From assembly GCF_016786325.1 (NCBI RefSeq), contig NZ_JADWYU010000198.1:1-64000 (forward strand): a DNA stretch of 64,000 nt, written 5' to 3'. The translations under genes and the position numbers were made by a program. Below the pieces are notes generated by a model, which had not been told where the DNA came from, ran no database searches, and saw only the letters and a list, made by a program, of their open reading frames with translations. This stretch comes from Frankia nepalensis (GTDB lineage Bacteria; Actinomycetota; Actinomycetes; Frankiales; Frankiaceae). Below are positions 48,640 through 55,968 of the stretch, in pieces; positions within the stretch are counted from its first letter, which is position 1, and the number at the start of each line of letters is the position of its first letter.

Positions 48640-48831
48640 GCCGAGACCGTCCGTGTAGTCCCCATCATCGTAACCCTGGCTGTAGACGCCCGAGATGTCC
48701 TGCGTGATGGCGGCGCCGTGATTTCCTTGAGCCGTCGCGGCCGCAGCGGCTGGTACGGCCACGCCAGAAGTGGCCAGTGTCGCCGACATCGCGGCCACCA
48801 GCACGCGACGGCGCCCCGACATAGCGGCCAT
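48628..48831 (-). CDS. Small secreted peptide, 67 residues
   Basis: ATG 48831 has AGGAGGGAG about eight bases upstream, a strong site. The product has a signal peptide: MAAMSGRRRV, hydrophobic LVAAMSATLATSGVAVPAAA and an AXA-type cleavage near residues 30-34. The mature part is about 33-37 residues, without Cys, acidic and rich in Gly, Asp, Tyr and Gln (ISGVYSQGYDDGDYTDGLGD followed by WQ). It is too short for an enzyme and resembles no family that I know. A role as an exported signal, surface peptide or bacteriocin-like product is possible. No processing or modification gene lies next to it. It is preceded by a long untranslated region and a hairpin. Confidence 0.72.
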   Translation of the reverse strand: MAAMSGRRRVLVAAMSATLATSGVAVPAAAAATAQGNHGAAITQDISGVYSQGYDDGDYTDGLGDWQ

Positions 48832-49192
48832 GAGCAGCTCCCTCCTGTGACACGGGGCCCGTCCCGGCAGGACGGCCTCCCTCGAGAAGGTCGAACGGCG
48901 AGCGCGCCGCCCTTCGCCTCACGTTCACCTGGCTGGAAATTTCCGTGGAAAACGGCACCCAGGGCTGACTGAAGTCCGGTCGCCGCGACGTCGTTCTTCC
49001 CGGGAAGCCCGGCGTCAACCGGGCGTACGCTTTCTTTCGGGCACACTCGTTCTTCGAATTTTCCCTGACCAGTGCGCCCAAAAGGGCTACTGGTCAGGGA
49101 TACCCGGCGGGGCGCGGATCCGGCCGGTTCGGGTTGTACAACCCGGTATGACACGTATGCTGACGGCCCGCCGGGCTGGCGTCTCGGTCCAG
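48832..49192. other. Intergenic region: leader of the secreted peptide and a terminator hairpin
   Basis: 361 bp between the secreted-peptide gene and the crotonase gene, both on the minus strand. It holds the hairpin at 49062-49100, the palindrome GGAAATTTCC near 48945, and inverted GTCGACGCC-type stems (GGTTGACGCCGGGC around 49010). A long leader for the peptide is likely; I could not match it to a riboswitch class. Confidence 0.5.
49062..49100 (-). terminator. Hairpin after the crotonase gene
   Basis: TCCCTGACCAGT (49062-49073) pairs perfectly with ACTGGTCAGGGA (49089-49100); the loop has a further GCCC/GGGC pairing around AAAA. It lies about 90 bp past the crotonase stop on its transcript. 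There is no T-run. Confidence 0.6.
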
Positions 49193-49999
49193 TCAGCGCA
49201 GGCCGCGGGCGAAGACGGGCGCGCGGCGCTCGCCGAACGCCTTCACGGCCTCGAGGTGGTCGGCGCTGCGGAAGGTGACCGCCTCCATGGCGAGCGCCAT
49301 CTCGTAGATGCGGTCGACCCGGTCCTCGAGGTCCTTGTTCACCAGCCGCTTGGTGAAGCGGATCGCGAGCGCGGCGCCCTGGGCGAGCCGGCGGGCGGTC
49401 GCCGTCGCCTGCTCGAGGACCTCCTCGGCGGGGACGGCGTGGTTGACCAGGCCGATCCGCTCGGCCTCGGCGCCGGTCAGCAGGTCGCCGGTGAGCAGGT
49501 ACTCCTTCGCCTTGTTCGCGCCGATCAGCATCGGCCAGAGCACCACACCGCCGTCGGCGGCGACGAGGCCCGCCTGGACGTGCGGGTCGCCGATGCGCGC
49601 CGTCGCGGAGATGTAGACGATGTCGCAGAACAGCGCGAGGGTGGCGCCGAGCCCGATGGCGTCGCCGTTCACGGCCGCGATCATCGGCTGGCGGACCGCG
49701 AGGATGTTGCGGGCCATCGCCACCGCGTCGACGAACAGCTGGGAGAAGCCGTCGTCGTACCCCGCGTCGTTGTTCTCGGCCATCTGCTTGAAGTCGCCGC
49801 CGGCGCAGAACCCGCGGCCCTCGCCGGTCAGCACGACGACCTCGACCTCGCTGTCGGCCGCGATCCGCGCGTAGAGCGCGGTCAGCTCGCGGTGCATGAC
49901 GTCGTTGATGGCGTTCATGCGGTCCGGCCGCGCCAGCGTCACCAGCAGGACGCCGCCGTCGAGCTCGGTCCGAATCGTGGTGAACCCGTACCTGTCCAC
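49193..49999 (-). CDS. Enoyl-CoA hydratase/isomerase (crotonase) family protein
   Basis: 268 residues. Crotonases hydrate or isomerise enoyl-CoA thioesters in beta-oxidation-like pathways. The oxyanion-hole segments are VVVLTGEGRGFCAGGDFKQM and AAVNGDAIGLGATLALFCDI; the trimer core helices follow (GLVAADGGVVLWPMLIG). In place of the second active-site Glu of classical hydratases the equivalent loop reads AADGGV, so dehydratase, isomerase or hydrolase activity is also open. GTG 49999 has GGGG about six bases upstream. It is the left edge of the catabolic island and is oriented away from the GntR gene's coding direction only by shared strand, 120 bp downstream of it. Confidence 0.9.
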   Translation of the reverse strand: MDRYGFTTIRTELDGGVLLVTLARPDRMNAINDVMHRELTALYARIAADSEVEVVVLTGEGRGFCAGGDFKQMAENNDAGYDDGFSQLFVDAVAMARNILAVRQPMIAAVNGDAIGLGATLALFCDIVYISATARIGDPHVQAGLVAADGGVVLWPMLIGANKAKEYLLTGDLLTGAEAERIGLVNHAVPAEEVLEQATATARRLAQGAALAIRFTKRLVNKDLEDRVDRIYEMALAMEAVTFRSADHLEAVKAFGERRAPVFARGLR

Positions 50000-50118
50000 A
50001 CCAGCCCCATCCGGGCTCCGGGGCGCCGCGGCGCGGGCCCCGTGGCCCTCATCGTGTCAAGGTCTCCTGTCCAGGAAGGTGGTCGCCTATCCCGGCAAGG
50101 ACGTCTCGCGCGCCTGCC

Positions 50119-50847
50119 TCAGCCGGCGGCGGCCGCGGGCTCGTCGCGCGCGAACAGGCCGCGGCCCGCGAACAGGTCGACGACGAGGTCGCCCTGCTGG
50201 CGCATCAGGTCGGCGTAGGCGGCGGCCGTGCCCTCGGGGTCGCGGCGCTCCAGGCCGCGCAGGATCGCGGCGGTGCCGACCAGCTCGACGTCGATGGAAC
50301 CCGGGACGAGCTCGAAGAAGTTGCCCGGGATGATGCCGGACATCGCGCGCAGCAGCGGCGCGAGCCGCGGCGAGTGCGCCAGGTCGACGACGGTGGTGTG
50401 GAACTGGCGGTTGTGCCGCCACACCGCGTAGGGCCGCGGGTCGGCCAGCAGTTCCCGGCGCTGCTGGGTCAGCCGGGTGATGACCTCCGGGGTCGCCCGG
50501 CCGGCGCCGCGGCGGGCGGCGAAGCCGTAGAGCAGCCCGTACAGCTCGTAGTGGTCGCGGACGATGGTCTCGTCGATCGCGGCGATGAACGTGCCGCGGC
50601 GAGGCCGGACCGTCACCCAGCCCTCGTGCTTGAGGGTCAGCAGCGCCTCGCGCACCGGGATCCGGCTCACGCCGAGGGCCGCGGCGACGTTGTCCTGGGG
50701 CACGCGGTCGCCCGGGCGCAGCACGCCGTCGAAGACGAGCCGGCGGATGTAGAGGACGACCTGCTCGCCGGTGCTGCGCTGCGCGCCCAGCTCGTCCGGT
50801 GGCGGCAGCGCGATCTGGTCGGTGTCCCGCGCCGGTGGAGTCGTCAT
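50119..50847 (-). CDS. GntR-family regulator, FadR/FCD subgroup
   Basis: 242 residues. The winged helix-turn-helix (RRLVFDGVLRPGDRVPQDNV, AAALGVSRIPVREALLTLKH) is followed by a helical FCD-type ligand domain (HNRQFHTTVVDLA with conserved Asp/His metal ligands). Such regulators usually repress catabolic operons until a carboxylate or CoA-linked intermediate binds. ATG 50847 is preferred to the longer frame from 50913, which reads through a palindromic operator. That operator (50890-50906) is about 45 bp upstream of the start, fitting autoregulation, and related sites lie in three other promoters of the island. Confidence 0.92.
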   Translation of the reverse strand: MTTPPARDTDQIALPPPDELGAQRSTGEQVVLYIRRLVFDGVLRPGDRVPQDNVAAALGVSRIPVREALLTLKHEGWVTVRPRRGTFIAAIDETIVRDHYELYGLLYGFAARRGAGRATPEVITRLTQQRRELLADPRPYAVWRHNRQFHTTVVDLAHSPRLAPLLRAMSGIIPGNFFELVPGSIDVELVGTAAILRGLERRDPEGTAAAYADLMRQQGDLVVDLFAGRGLFARDEPAAAAG

Positions 50848-50889
50848 GCGCCGCCGTCCTCGTGTGCCGCTGCCGCGGGCGTCGCCCAC

Positions 50890-50906
50890 TTGTATCAAGA
50901 ATACAA
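50890..50906. promoter_or_regulatory. Palindromic operator upstream of the GntR gene
   Basis: TTGTAT-CAAGA-ATACAA, a perfect 6-bp inverted repeat spaced by five, in an AT-rich island. On the minus strand its core reads GTATTCTTGATAC, agreeing at 11 of 13 positions with the site at 54159-54171. It is the best candidate site for autoregulation. Confidence 0.6.
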
Positions 50907-50928
50907 AATACATGGAACGATCGAAAGC

Positions 50929-51402
50929 TCAGAAGTAGTAACGCCCGAGGTGGTCGACCACCACCGCCGGACGCTCGCCGCCGTCGATCTCGATGGTCGT
51001 CCGCATCGACACGGCGAGGCCGCCGCCGCCGAGGTCGTCGGCGGCGAGCAGCCGGGTCCGCGCGCGGATCCGCGCGCCGCACCGCACCGGCGTGACGAAC
51101 CGGACCCGGTCGCTGCCATAGTTCACCGCCATCCGGAACCCGGTCACCGCGACGATCCGCCCCACCAGGTACGGGACGAGGGACTGGATCAGCAGGCCGT
51201 GCGCGATGGTCGCCCCGAACGGTCCCGAGGCCGCCCGCGCCGGGTCGACGTGGATCCACTGGTGGTCGTTCGTGGCAGCCGCGAACGCGTCGATGCGGTC
51301 CTGGTCGATGACCAGCCACTCCCCCGGGCCGAACTCGTCCCCGACCGCCGCCCGCAGCTCGGCGGCCGATCCGAAGCTCCCCTGGATGCCCGCGGCCGGC
51401 AT
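50929..51402 (-). CDS. MaoC-family hydratase
   Basis: 157 residues with a single hot-dog domain. The hydratase-2 signature is clear: DRIDAFAAATNDHQWIHVDP followed by ARAASGPFGATIAHGLL, giving the catalytic Asp/Asn and His. It adds water to trans-2-enoyl-CoA in the (R)-specific direction. The rest (RFVTPVRCGARIRARTRL) matches. ATG 51402 is preceded by a G-run. It is upstream of GntR on the same strand with 81 bp between, which includes the operator, so they are separately controlled. It is divergent from the CoA-transferase gene. Confidence 0.92.
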   Translation of the reverse strand: MPAAGIQGSFGSAAELRAAVGDEFGPGEWLVIDQDRIDAFAAATNDHQWIHVDPARAASGPFGATIAHGLLIQSLVPYLVGRIVAVTGFRMAVNYGSDRVRFVTPVRCGARIRARTRLLAADDLGGGGLAVSMRTTIEIDGGERPAVVVDHLGRYYF

Positions 51403-51458
51403 GGTGGCCCCCCAACGTCGCGACCAGCGCCGTCAGCCCGGCGCGATGATTGTATGTT

Positions 51459-51471
51459 ATATATTTGATTC
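51459..51471. promoter_or_regulatory. Operator-like site between MaoC and CoA-transferase genes
   Basis: ATATATTTGATTC matches 10 of 13 positions of GTATGTTTGATAC (54159-54171). It is in an AT-rich island (from 51449) in the 139-bp gap between divergent genes. A second half-site GTATGTTATATAT overlaps on the left. Confidence 0.4.
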
Positions 51472-51541
51472 CTCCGGCGCGCCAGCCACCCGCGCCCGCC
51501 ACCTTGCCCGATCACCGGCACGGGACCGACGGAGAGAACCC

Positions 51542-52840
51542 ATGCGCCCTGACGACCCTGACCCCGACGGCCCTGGCCCCGTCGACGCCGGCCCCGCCGA
51601 GGCCCACCCCGCCGGCGGGCCGCTCGCCGGCGTCCGGGTGCTGGCCCTGGAACAGGTGCAGGCGGTCCCGTTCGCCACGCTGCTGCTGGCCCGCCTCGGC
51701 GCGGACGTGGTGAAGGTCGAGCCGCTCGCCGGCGAGTCGGGACGGGCCGCGCGGCCGGCCGTGACCGACGCCGCCGGGCAGCCGGCCGGGGCCACGTTCC
51801 TGCGCTACAACCTCGGCAAGCGCAGCATCGCGGTCGACCTCAAGAGCGAACGAGGGCGCGATCTCGTGCTCGACCTCGCCGGGTCGTTCGACGTCCTCGC
51901 CGAGAACCTCGGCCCCGGGCGGGCGGAGCGCCTCGGCCTCGGCTACGAGGCGGTGGCGGCCCGCAACCCGCGGCTGGTCTACCTGTCGGTCACCGGGTTC
52001 GGCGGCGGCGCGGACTCGCCGTACGCGGCCTGGCCCGCCTACGCGGCGGTGGCCGAGGCCATGTCCGGGATCTACGAGTACTCCCGGCGCCCGCACCAGC
52101 CACCCGTGATCAACCCGGTCGGCGGGCTGGGCGACATCGGCACCGGGCTGTTCGGCGTCGTCGGCGTGCTGGCCGCGCTGCGCCACCGCGACCGGACCGG
52201 GCTCGGCCAGCTCGTCGACGTGGCGATGTTCGACGCGATGGTGGCGGTCTGCGACATCGTCGCCAACTTCTGGTCGCTGGGCCTGCGCGCCGAGCCGGAC
52301 ACCGAGCGGCGGGTCCCGTACATCCTGGGCGCCTTCCGTGCCCAGGACGGCTGGTGCGTCGTCCAGGTCATCCGCGAGCACCAGTTCCCCCGGCTCGCCC
52401 GGCTCGTGGGCCACCCGGAGTGGACGTCGGACGAACGCCTCGCCACCCCCTGGGGCTGGCACGACCACTGGGCCGACGTGATCCGCCCGGCCCTGGAGGC
52501 ATGGGCCGCGGACCGGCCGATGCTGGCGGCGGCCGGCGCGCTCGCCGGCGCCGGCGTGACCGCCGCGCCGTGCTTTCGCCCCGAGGACCTGGTGGCGGAC
52601 CCGCACGTCGCCGCGCGGCGCATGCTGGTCGAGATCCCGCGCGGCGACGGCGTGGACCAGCCGGTGCTCGTCGCGGGCAACCCGATCAAGCTCTCCCGGG
52701 TGCCCGAGGAGCCGCAGAGCGCGCCGCCGACGGTCGGCCAGCACACCGCCGAACTGCTCACCGAGCTCCTGGGCCTGGACGCCGCCGCGCTGGCGCGGCT
52801 GCGCGCGGACGGCGTGATCGGCGGCGGCCCGCCGGCCTGA
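51542..52840 (+). CDS. Class III (CaiB/BaiF-type) CoA-transferase
   Basis: 432 residues. Family III transferases move CoA between carboxylic acids in the cytoplasm through an Asp thioester/anhydride. The start LAGVRVLALEQVQAVPFATL, LLARLGADVVKVEP is the family opening; then FLRYNLGKRSIAVDLKSERG, and GGLGDIGTGLFG, which holds the probable catalytic Asp. ATG 51542 has GGAGAG six bases upstream and follows directly after the AT-rich island. It may activate the island's substrate or an intermediate in place of ATP-dependent ligation. It converges on the amidohydrolase with a hairpin between them. Confidence 0.93.
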   Translation: MRPDDPDPDGPGPVDAGPAEAHPAGGPLAGVRVLALEQVQAVPFATLLLARLGADVVKVEPLAGESGRAARPAVTDAAGQPAGATFLRYNLGKRSIAVDLKSERGRDLVLDLAGSFDVLAENLGPGRAERLGLGYEAVAARNPRLVYLSVTGFGGGADSPYAAWPAYAAVAEAMSGIYEYSRRPHQPPVINPVGGLGDIGTGLFGVVGVLAALRHRDRTGLGQLVDVAMFDAMVAVCDIVANFWSLGLRAEPDTERRVPYILGAFRAQDGWCVVQVIREHQFPRLARLVGHPEWTSDERLATPWGWHDHWADVIRPALEAWAADRPMLAAAGALAGAGVTAAPCFRPEDLVADPHVAARRMLVEIPRGDGVDQPVLVAGNPIKLSRVPEEPQSAPPTVGQHTAELLTELLGLDAAALARLRADGVIGGGPPA

Positions 52841-52898
52841 GCGCGGCCGGCGGGCCACCGGCCCGAGCATGGCCCGCGGGCCGCCAGCCGCGCTCAGG
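52836..52898. terminator. Bidirectional hairpin between convergent genes
   Basis: CCTGAGCGCGGC (52836-52847) pairs perfectly with GCCGCGCTCAGG (52887-52898); the loop contains further GC pairing. The left arm overlaps the CoA-transferase stop and the right arm is eight bases from the amidohydrolase stop. It should serve both transcripts. Confidence 0.65.
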
Positions 52899-52905
52899 GG
52901 CGGAC

Positions 52906-54141
52906 TCAGGGGGCGAGCGGCAGGCCGAAGAGCCTGATCGCGTTGCCCCGGGCGATCTTGCGGATCTTCGCGTCGTCGAGATGGCCGAACTGCGCGGCGG
53001 CGGCGGCGCGGCTGCCCGGCCAGGTGCCGTCCTGGTGCGGGTAGTCGGTCTCGAACATGATGTTGTCGATGCCGACCCGGTGCAGCAGCTCGATCCCGAC
53101 GGCGTCCTTGAAGAAGCAGGCGTGGATCTGGCGGTAGTAGTACTCCGACGGCGGCCGGGGGCAGTTGAGCTGGGCGTTGCTCCAGCCGCGGTGGGTCTCC
53201 CAGACGTCGTCGAGACGGTCGAGCAGGTAGGGGATCCAGCCGATCTGGCACTCGGCGTACATCAGCAACAGGTCGGGCATCCGGTCGAGCACGCCGGAGA
53301 ACAGGAAGTCGCTCATGCTGGCGACCGAGTTGCCGAAGATGATGGTCGCCGGCACGGCGTCGGGGGCGTCCGGCGAGGCCTGCGGGGTCTTCGTGCCCGA
53401 GCCGATGTGCATGCACAGCACCGTGCCGGTCTCGGCGCACGCCCGGAAGAACGGGTCCCAGTAGCCGGTGTGGATGCTGGGCAGGCCGAGGTAGGTCGGC
53501 AGCTCGGTGAACGCGACGGCGCGCACGCCGCGGGCGGCGTTACGGCGGACCTCGGCGGCGGCGAGCTCCGCGTCCCACAGCGGCACCAGGCACAGCGGGA
53601 CCAGCCGGCCGCCGCTGGGGCCGCACCACTCGTCGACCATCCAGTCGTTGTAGGCCCGCACGCACAGCAGCGCGAGCTCGCGGTCGTGGGCGCGCAGGAA
53701 GATCTGGCCGGCGAACCGCGGGTAGTTCGGATAGCAGAGCTGGGCCTCGACCCCGTTGAGCTCGTTGTCGGCGACCCGGGCGGCCGGGTCCCAGCACCCC
53801 CGGCGCATCTCGTCGAAGGTGACGCCGGTCAGCGAGATCTCGTCGGCCGGGTAGCCGGCGGCGGCGATCAGCCGCTTCACCGAGTACCGGTGGTCCTCGT
53901 AGAACCACCAGGCGATGGGCGGGCCCTCGGTGCCCGGCTCCTCGATGTACCCGCCGCCGTCGAGCTTCGGGGTGCCGGCCGGCAGGTACTCGACCCGCGG
54001 CCCCACCTCGCGGTAGCGCGCCGGCAGCCGCGTGGTCCACAGGTCGGGCGGCTCGACGACGTGGGCGTCCACGTCGACGATCGGCGGGATGCGCGCGGCC
54101 GGGTCGGCGCGCTCGCCCGGCGCGGTTGCCTCGATGGTCAT
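52906..54141 (-). CDS. Amidohydrolase-2 family protein (ACMSD-like TIM barrel)
   Basis: 411 residues of the metal-dependent PF04909 group. It starts with the DxDxHxxEP motif (PIVDVDAHVVEPPDLW), has the mid-barrel His in TVLCMHIGSG and ends with ETDYPHQDGTWP, the metal Asp and family signature. Members are decarboxylases (ACMSD, resorcylate) or C-C hydrolases rather than true amidases, and this subgroup is frequent in actinobacterial catabolic clusters. ATG 54141 is just 18 bp from the palindromic site at 54159, so a bound regulator would block its start. The reaction in this pathway is unknown; decarboxylation or ring cleavage are candidates. Confidence 0.9.
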   Translation of the reverse strand: MTIEATAPGERADPAARIPPIVDVDAHVVEPPDLWTTRLPARYREVGPRVEYLPAGTPKLDGGGYIEEPGTEGPPIAWWFYEDHRYSVKRLIAAAGYPADEISLTGVTFDEMRRGCWDPAARVADNELNGVEAQLCYPNYPRFAGQIFLRAHDRELALLCVRAYNDWMVDEWCGPSGGRLVPLCLVPLWDAELAAAEVRRNAARGVRAVAFTELPTYLGLPSIHTGYWDPFFRACAETGTVLCMHIGSGTKTPQASPDAPDAVPATIIFGNSVASMSDFLFSGVLDRMPDLLLMYAECQIGWIPYLLDRLDDVWETHRGWSNAQLNCPRPPSEYYYRQIHACFFKDAVGIELLHRVGIDNIMFETDYPHQDGTWPGSRAAAAAQFGHLDDAKIRKIARGNAIRLFGLPLAP

Positions 54142-54157
54142 GAGCGAACCCCTAAAC

Positions 54158-54172
54158 TGTATGTTTGATACA
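54158..54172. promoter_or_regulatory. Palindromic operator between amidohydrolase and acyl-CoA synthetase
   Basis: TGTAT-GTTTG-ATACA is a perfect 5-bp inverted repeat spaced by five, in the 90-bp gap between divergent genes. Same layout as the GntR upstream site. Confidence 0.6.
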
Positions 54173-54231
54173 TGATATTTGTGTCGTCCTGAGGCCGCAA
54201 TGCCCGACGCAGACGGCCAGGGAGGTCGACC

Positions 54232-55968
54232 ATGCTGGACCGACGATTACTCGCGCCGCACGCGCTGGCCGCCTGGGCGCGGCGGTCCCCCGACGCCCCG
54301 GCCCTGGTCCAGGTGGACGGGCCGCGGCTGACCTACGCCGAGCTGCTCGCCGAGAGCTACCGCTGGGCCACCTGCCTGCGGGAGCTCGGCGTCGGCGTGG
54401 GCACGCACGTGGCGACCCTGCTCACCGACGGGTTCGACCCGCACCGGGCGATGCTCGGCCTCGCCTGGCTGCGCGCGGTCGAGGTCCCGCTCAACACGGC
54501 CTACGTCGGCGAGATGCTGCGGCACACGCTCGCCGTCTCCGAGGCGACGACACTGGTGACGACCTCCGCGCTGCTCACGCGGGTCGCCGAGGTCGCCGGC
54601 TCCCTTCCCGCGCTGACCCGGGTCCTGCTCGTCGACGAGCCGGCAGGGGCCCCCGGCGTCACCGGCCCCGGCGGGGAGGCCAGCAGCGGCGGACAGGCCG
54701 GAGGCGGCGAGGATGCCGGGGGCCGCGGGAATGGTGGGAGCCGCGGGGAGACCGGGGTTGGCGCGGAGCCCGGCGCCGCGTGGCCGGCCGGCGTCACGAT
54801 CGTCTCGCTGGGCCCGGCGCTGGCGGCGACCGAGCCGGCCACCGACTTCGCCGGCCCGGACGTGTCGGACGTGAACTGCCTGCTGTTCACCTCCGGCACC
54901 ACCGGCCCGTCCAAGGCCGTCATCACGCCGTGGGGACTCACCTACCAGATGTGGTCCTGGGTTCCAGAGGACACGCTCGCGCCCGGGGAGGCGCTGTACT
55001 CCGCCATGGCGCTGTTCCACAACTCCGGCCGGTCGGGCTTCAACTACGTGCTGGGGCGCGGCGGCTGCCTGGTGACGCGGCCGAAGTTCAGCGCCACGCA
55101 CGTCTGGGCCGACGTGCGCCGGTACGACTGCGTCGCGCTCGCTCTCGTCGGGCCGCTGACCGCGCTGCTGTTCGCCGCGCCGCCGCGTCCCGACGACGCC
55201 GACAACCCGGTCCGCGGCGTGATCCTCGGCCCGATGATCGGGCGGATGGCCGAGTTCGAGCGGCGCTTCGGGGTGCGCGTCGCGACCTGCTACGGCCAGA
55301 CCGAGGTCGGCGCGCCGCTGGCGACGGGCTGGGACCACGGCCCGTGGGAGAACACCGGCCTCCCGCGCGCCTCCTGGCCGGGCTTCGAGACCCGGATCGT
55401 CGACGACAGCGACGAACCGGTCCCCGCCGGCCAGGTGGGCGAGCTGGTCGTGCGCGCCCGCGAGCCGTGGTCGATGAGCCTCGGCTACCACGGGATGGCG
55501 GAGGCGTCGGCCGCCGCGTGGCGCAACGGCTGGTTCCACACCGGTGACGCGTTCCGCGCCGACGCCGACGGCCGGCACTACTTCGTCGACCGGCTGCGCG
55601 ACACGATCCGCCGCCGCGGCGAGAACATCTCCTCGTTCGAGGTCGAGGCGGCCGTGGCGGCGCACCCAGGGATACGCGAGTGCGCGGCGGTGGGCGTGCG
55701 CACCGAGCTCGGCGACGACGAGGTCCTCGTCGCGGTCATCGCCGCCGACCCGTCCTTCGACCCGGCGGACCTGGTGGCGTTCCTGGACGGCCGCCTGCCC
55801 GCGTTCATGGTGCCGCGCTACGTCGAGGTGGTCGACGACCTGCCCCGCACCTCGACGACCGGGCGGGTCCGCAAGAACGAGCTGCGGGCCCGCGGCCTGC
55901 CACCCACCGCCTGGGACCGGCTCGCCGCCCCCGCTACAGCGGCAGGTAGACGTTCTTCGTCCGGATGA
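54232..55968 (+). CDS. Acyl-CoA synthetase (AMP-binding family)
   Basis: 578 residues. It activates a carboxylic acid to its CoA thioester with ATP. The phosphate loop LLFTSGTTGPSKAV, the CYGQTEVG motif, WFHTGD and the C-terminal lid with catalytic Lys (TGRVRKNEL) are all present. Residues about 140-190 form a Gly/Ala/Pro-rich insertion (GGQAGGGEDAGGRGNGGSRG) which is not usual in the family. ATG 54232 is preceded by GGGAGG. The 3' end overlaps the convergent aldehyde dehydrogenase by 35 bp, so the last 11 residues are in the overlap. Substrate unknown; likely an aryl or branched acid. Confidence 0.93.
   Translation: MLDRRLLAPHALAAWARRSPDAPALVQVDGPRLTYAELLAESYRWATCLRELGVGVGTHVATLLTDGFDPHRAMLGLAWLRAVEVPLNTAYVGEMLRHTLAVSEATTLVTTSALLTRVAEVAGSLPALTRVLLVDEPAGAPGVTGPGGEASSGGQAGGGEDAGGRGNGGSRGETGVGAEPGAAWPAGVTIVSLGPALAATEPATDFAGPDVSDVNCLLFTSGTTGPSKAVITPWGLTYQMWSWVPEDTLAPGEALYSAMALFHNSGRSGFNYVLGRGGCLVTRPKFSATHVWADVRRYDCVALALVGPLTALLFAAPPRPDDADNPVRGVILGPMIGRMAEFERRFGVRVATCYGQTEVGAPLATGWDHGPWENTGLPRASWPGFETRIVDDSDEPVPAGQVGELVVRAREPWSMSLGYHGMAEASAAAWRNGWFHTGDAFRADADGRHYFVDRLRDTIRRRGENISSFEVEAAVAAHPGIRECAAVGVRTELGDDEVLVAVIAADPSFDPADLVAFLDGRLPAFMVPRYVEVVDDLPRTSTTGRVRKNELRARGLPPTAWDRLAAPATAAGRRSSSG

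Noticed and set aside
48845-49050. Possible riboswitch in the long leader of the secreted peptide.
   Set aside because: Several GC stems are present but I could not find the conserved core of the c-di-AMP, cobalamin or other known classes.
51512-53440. A 642-codon minus-strand frame across the CoA-transferase.
   Set aside because: Antisense shadow; the real genes on both sides have full family motifs and a terminator between them.
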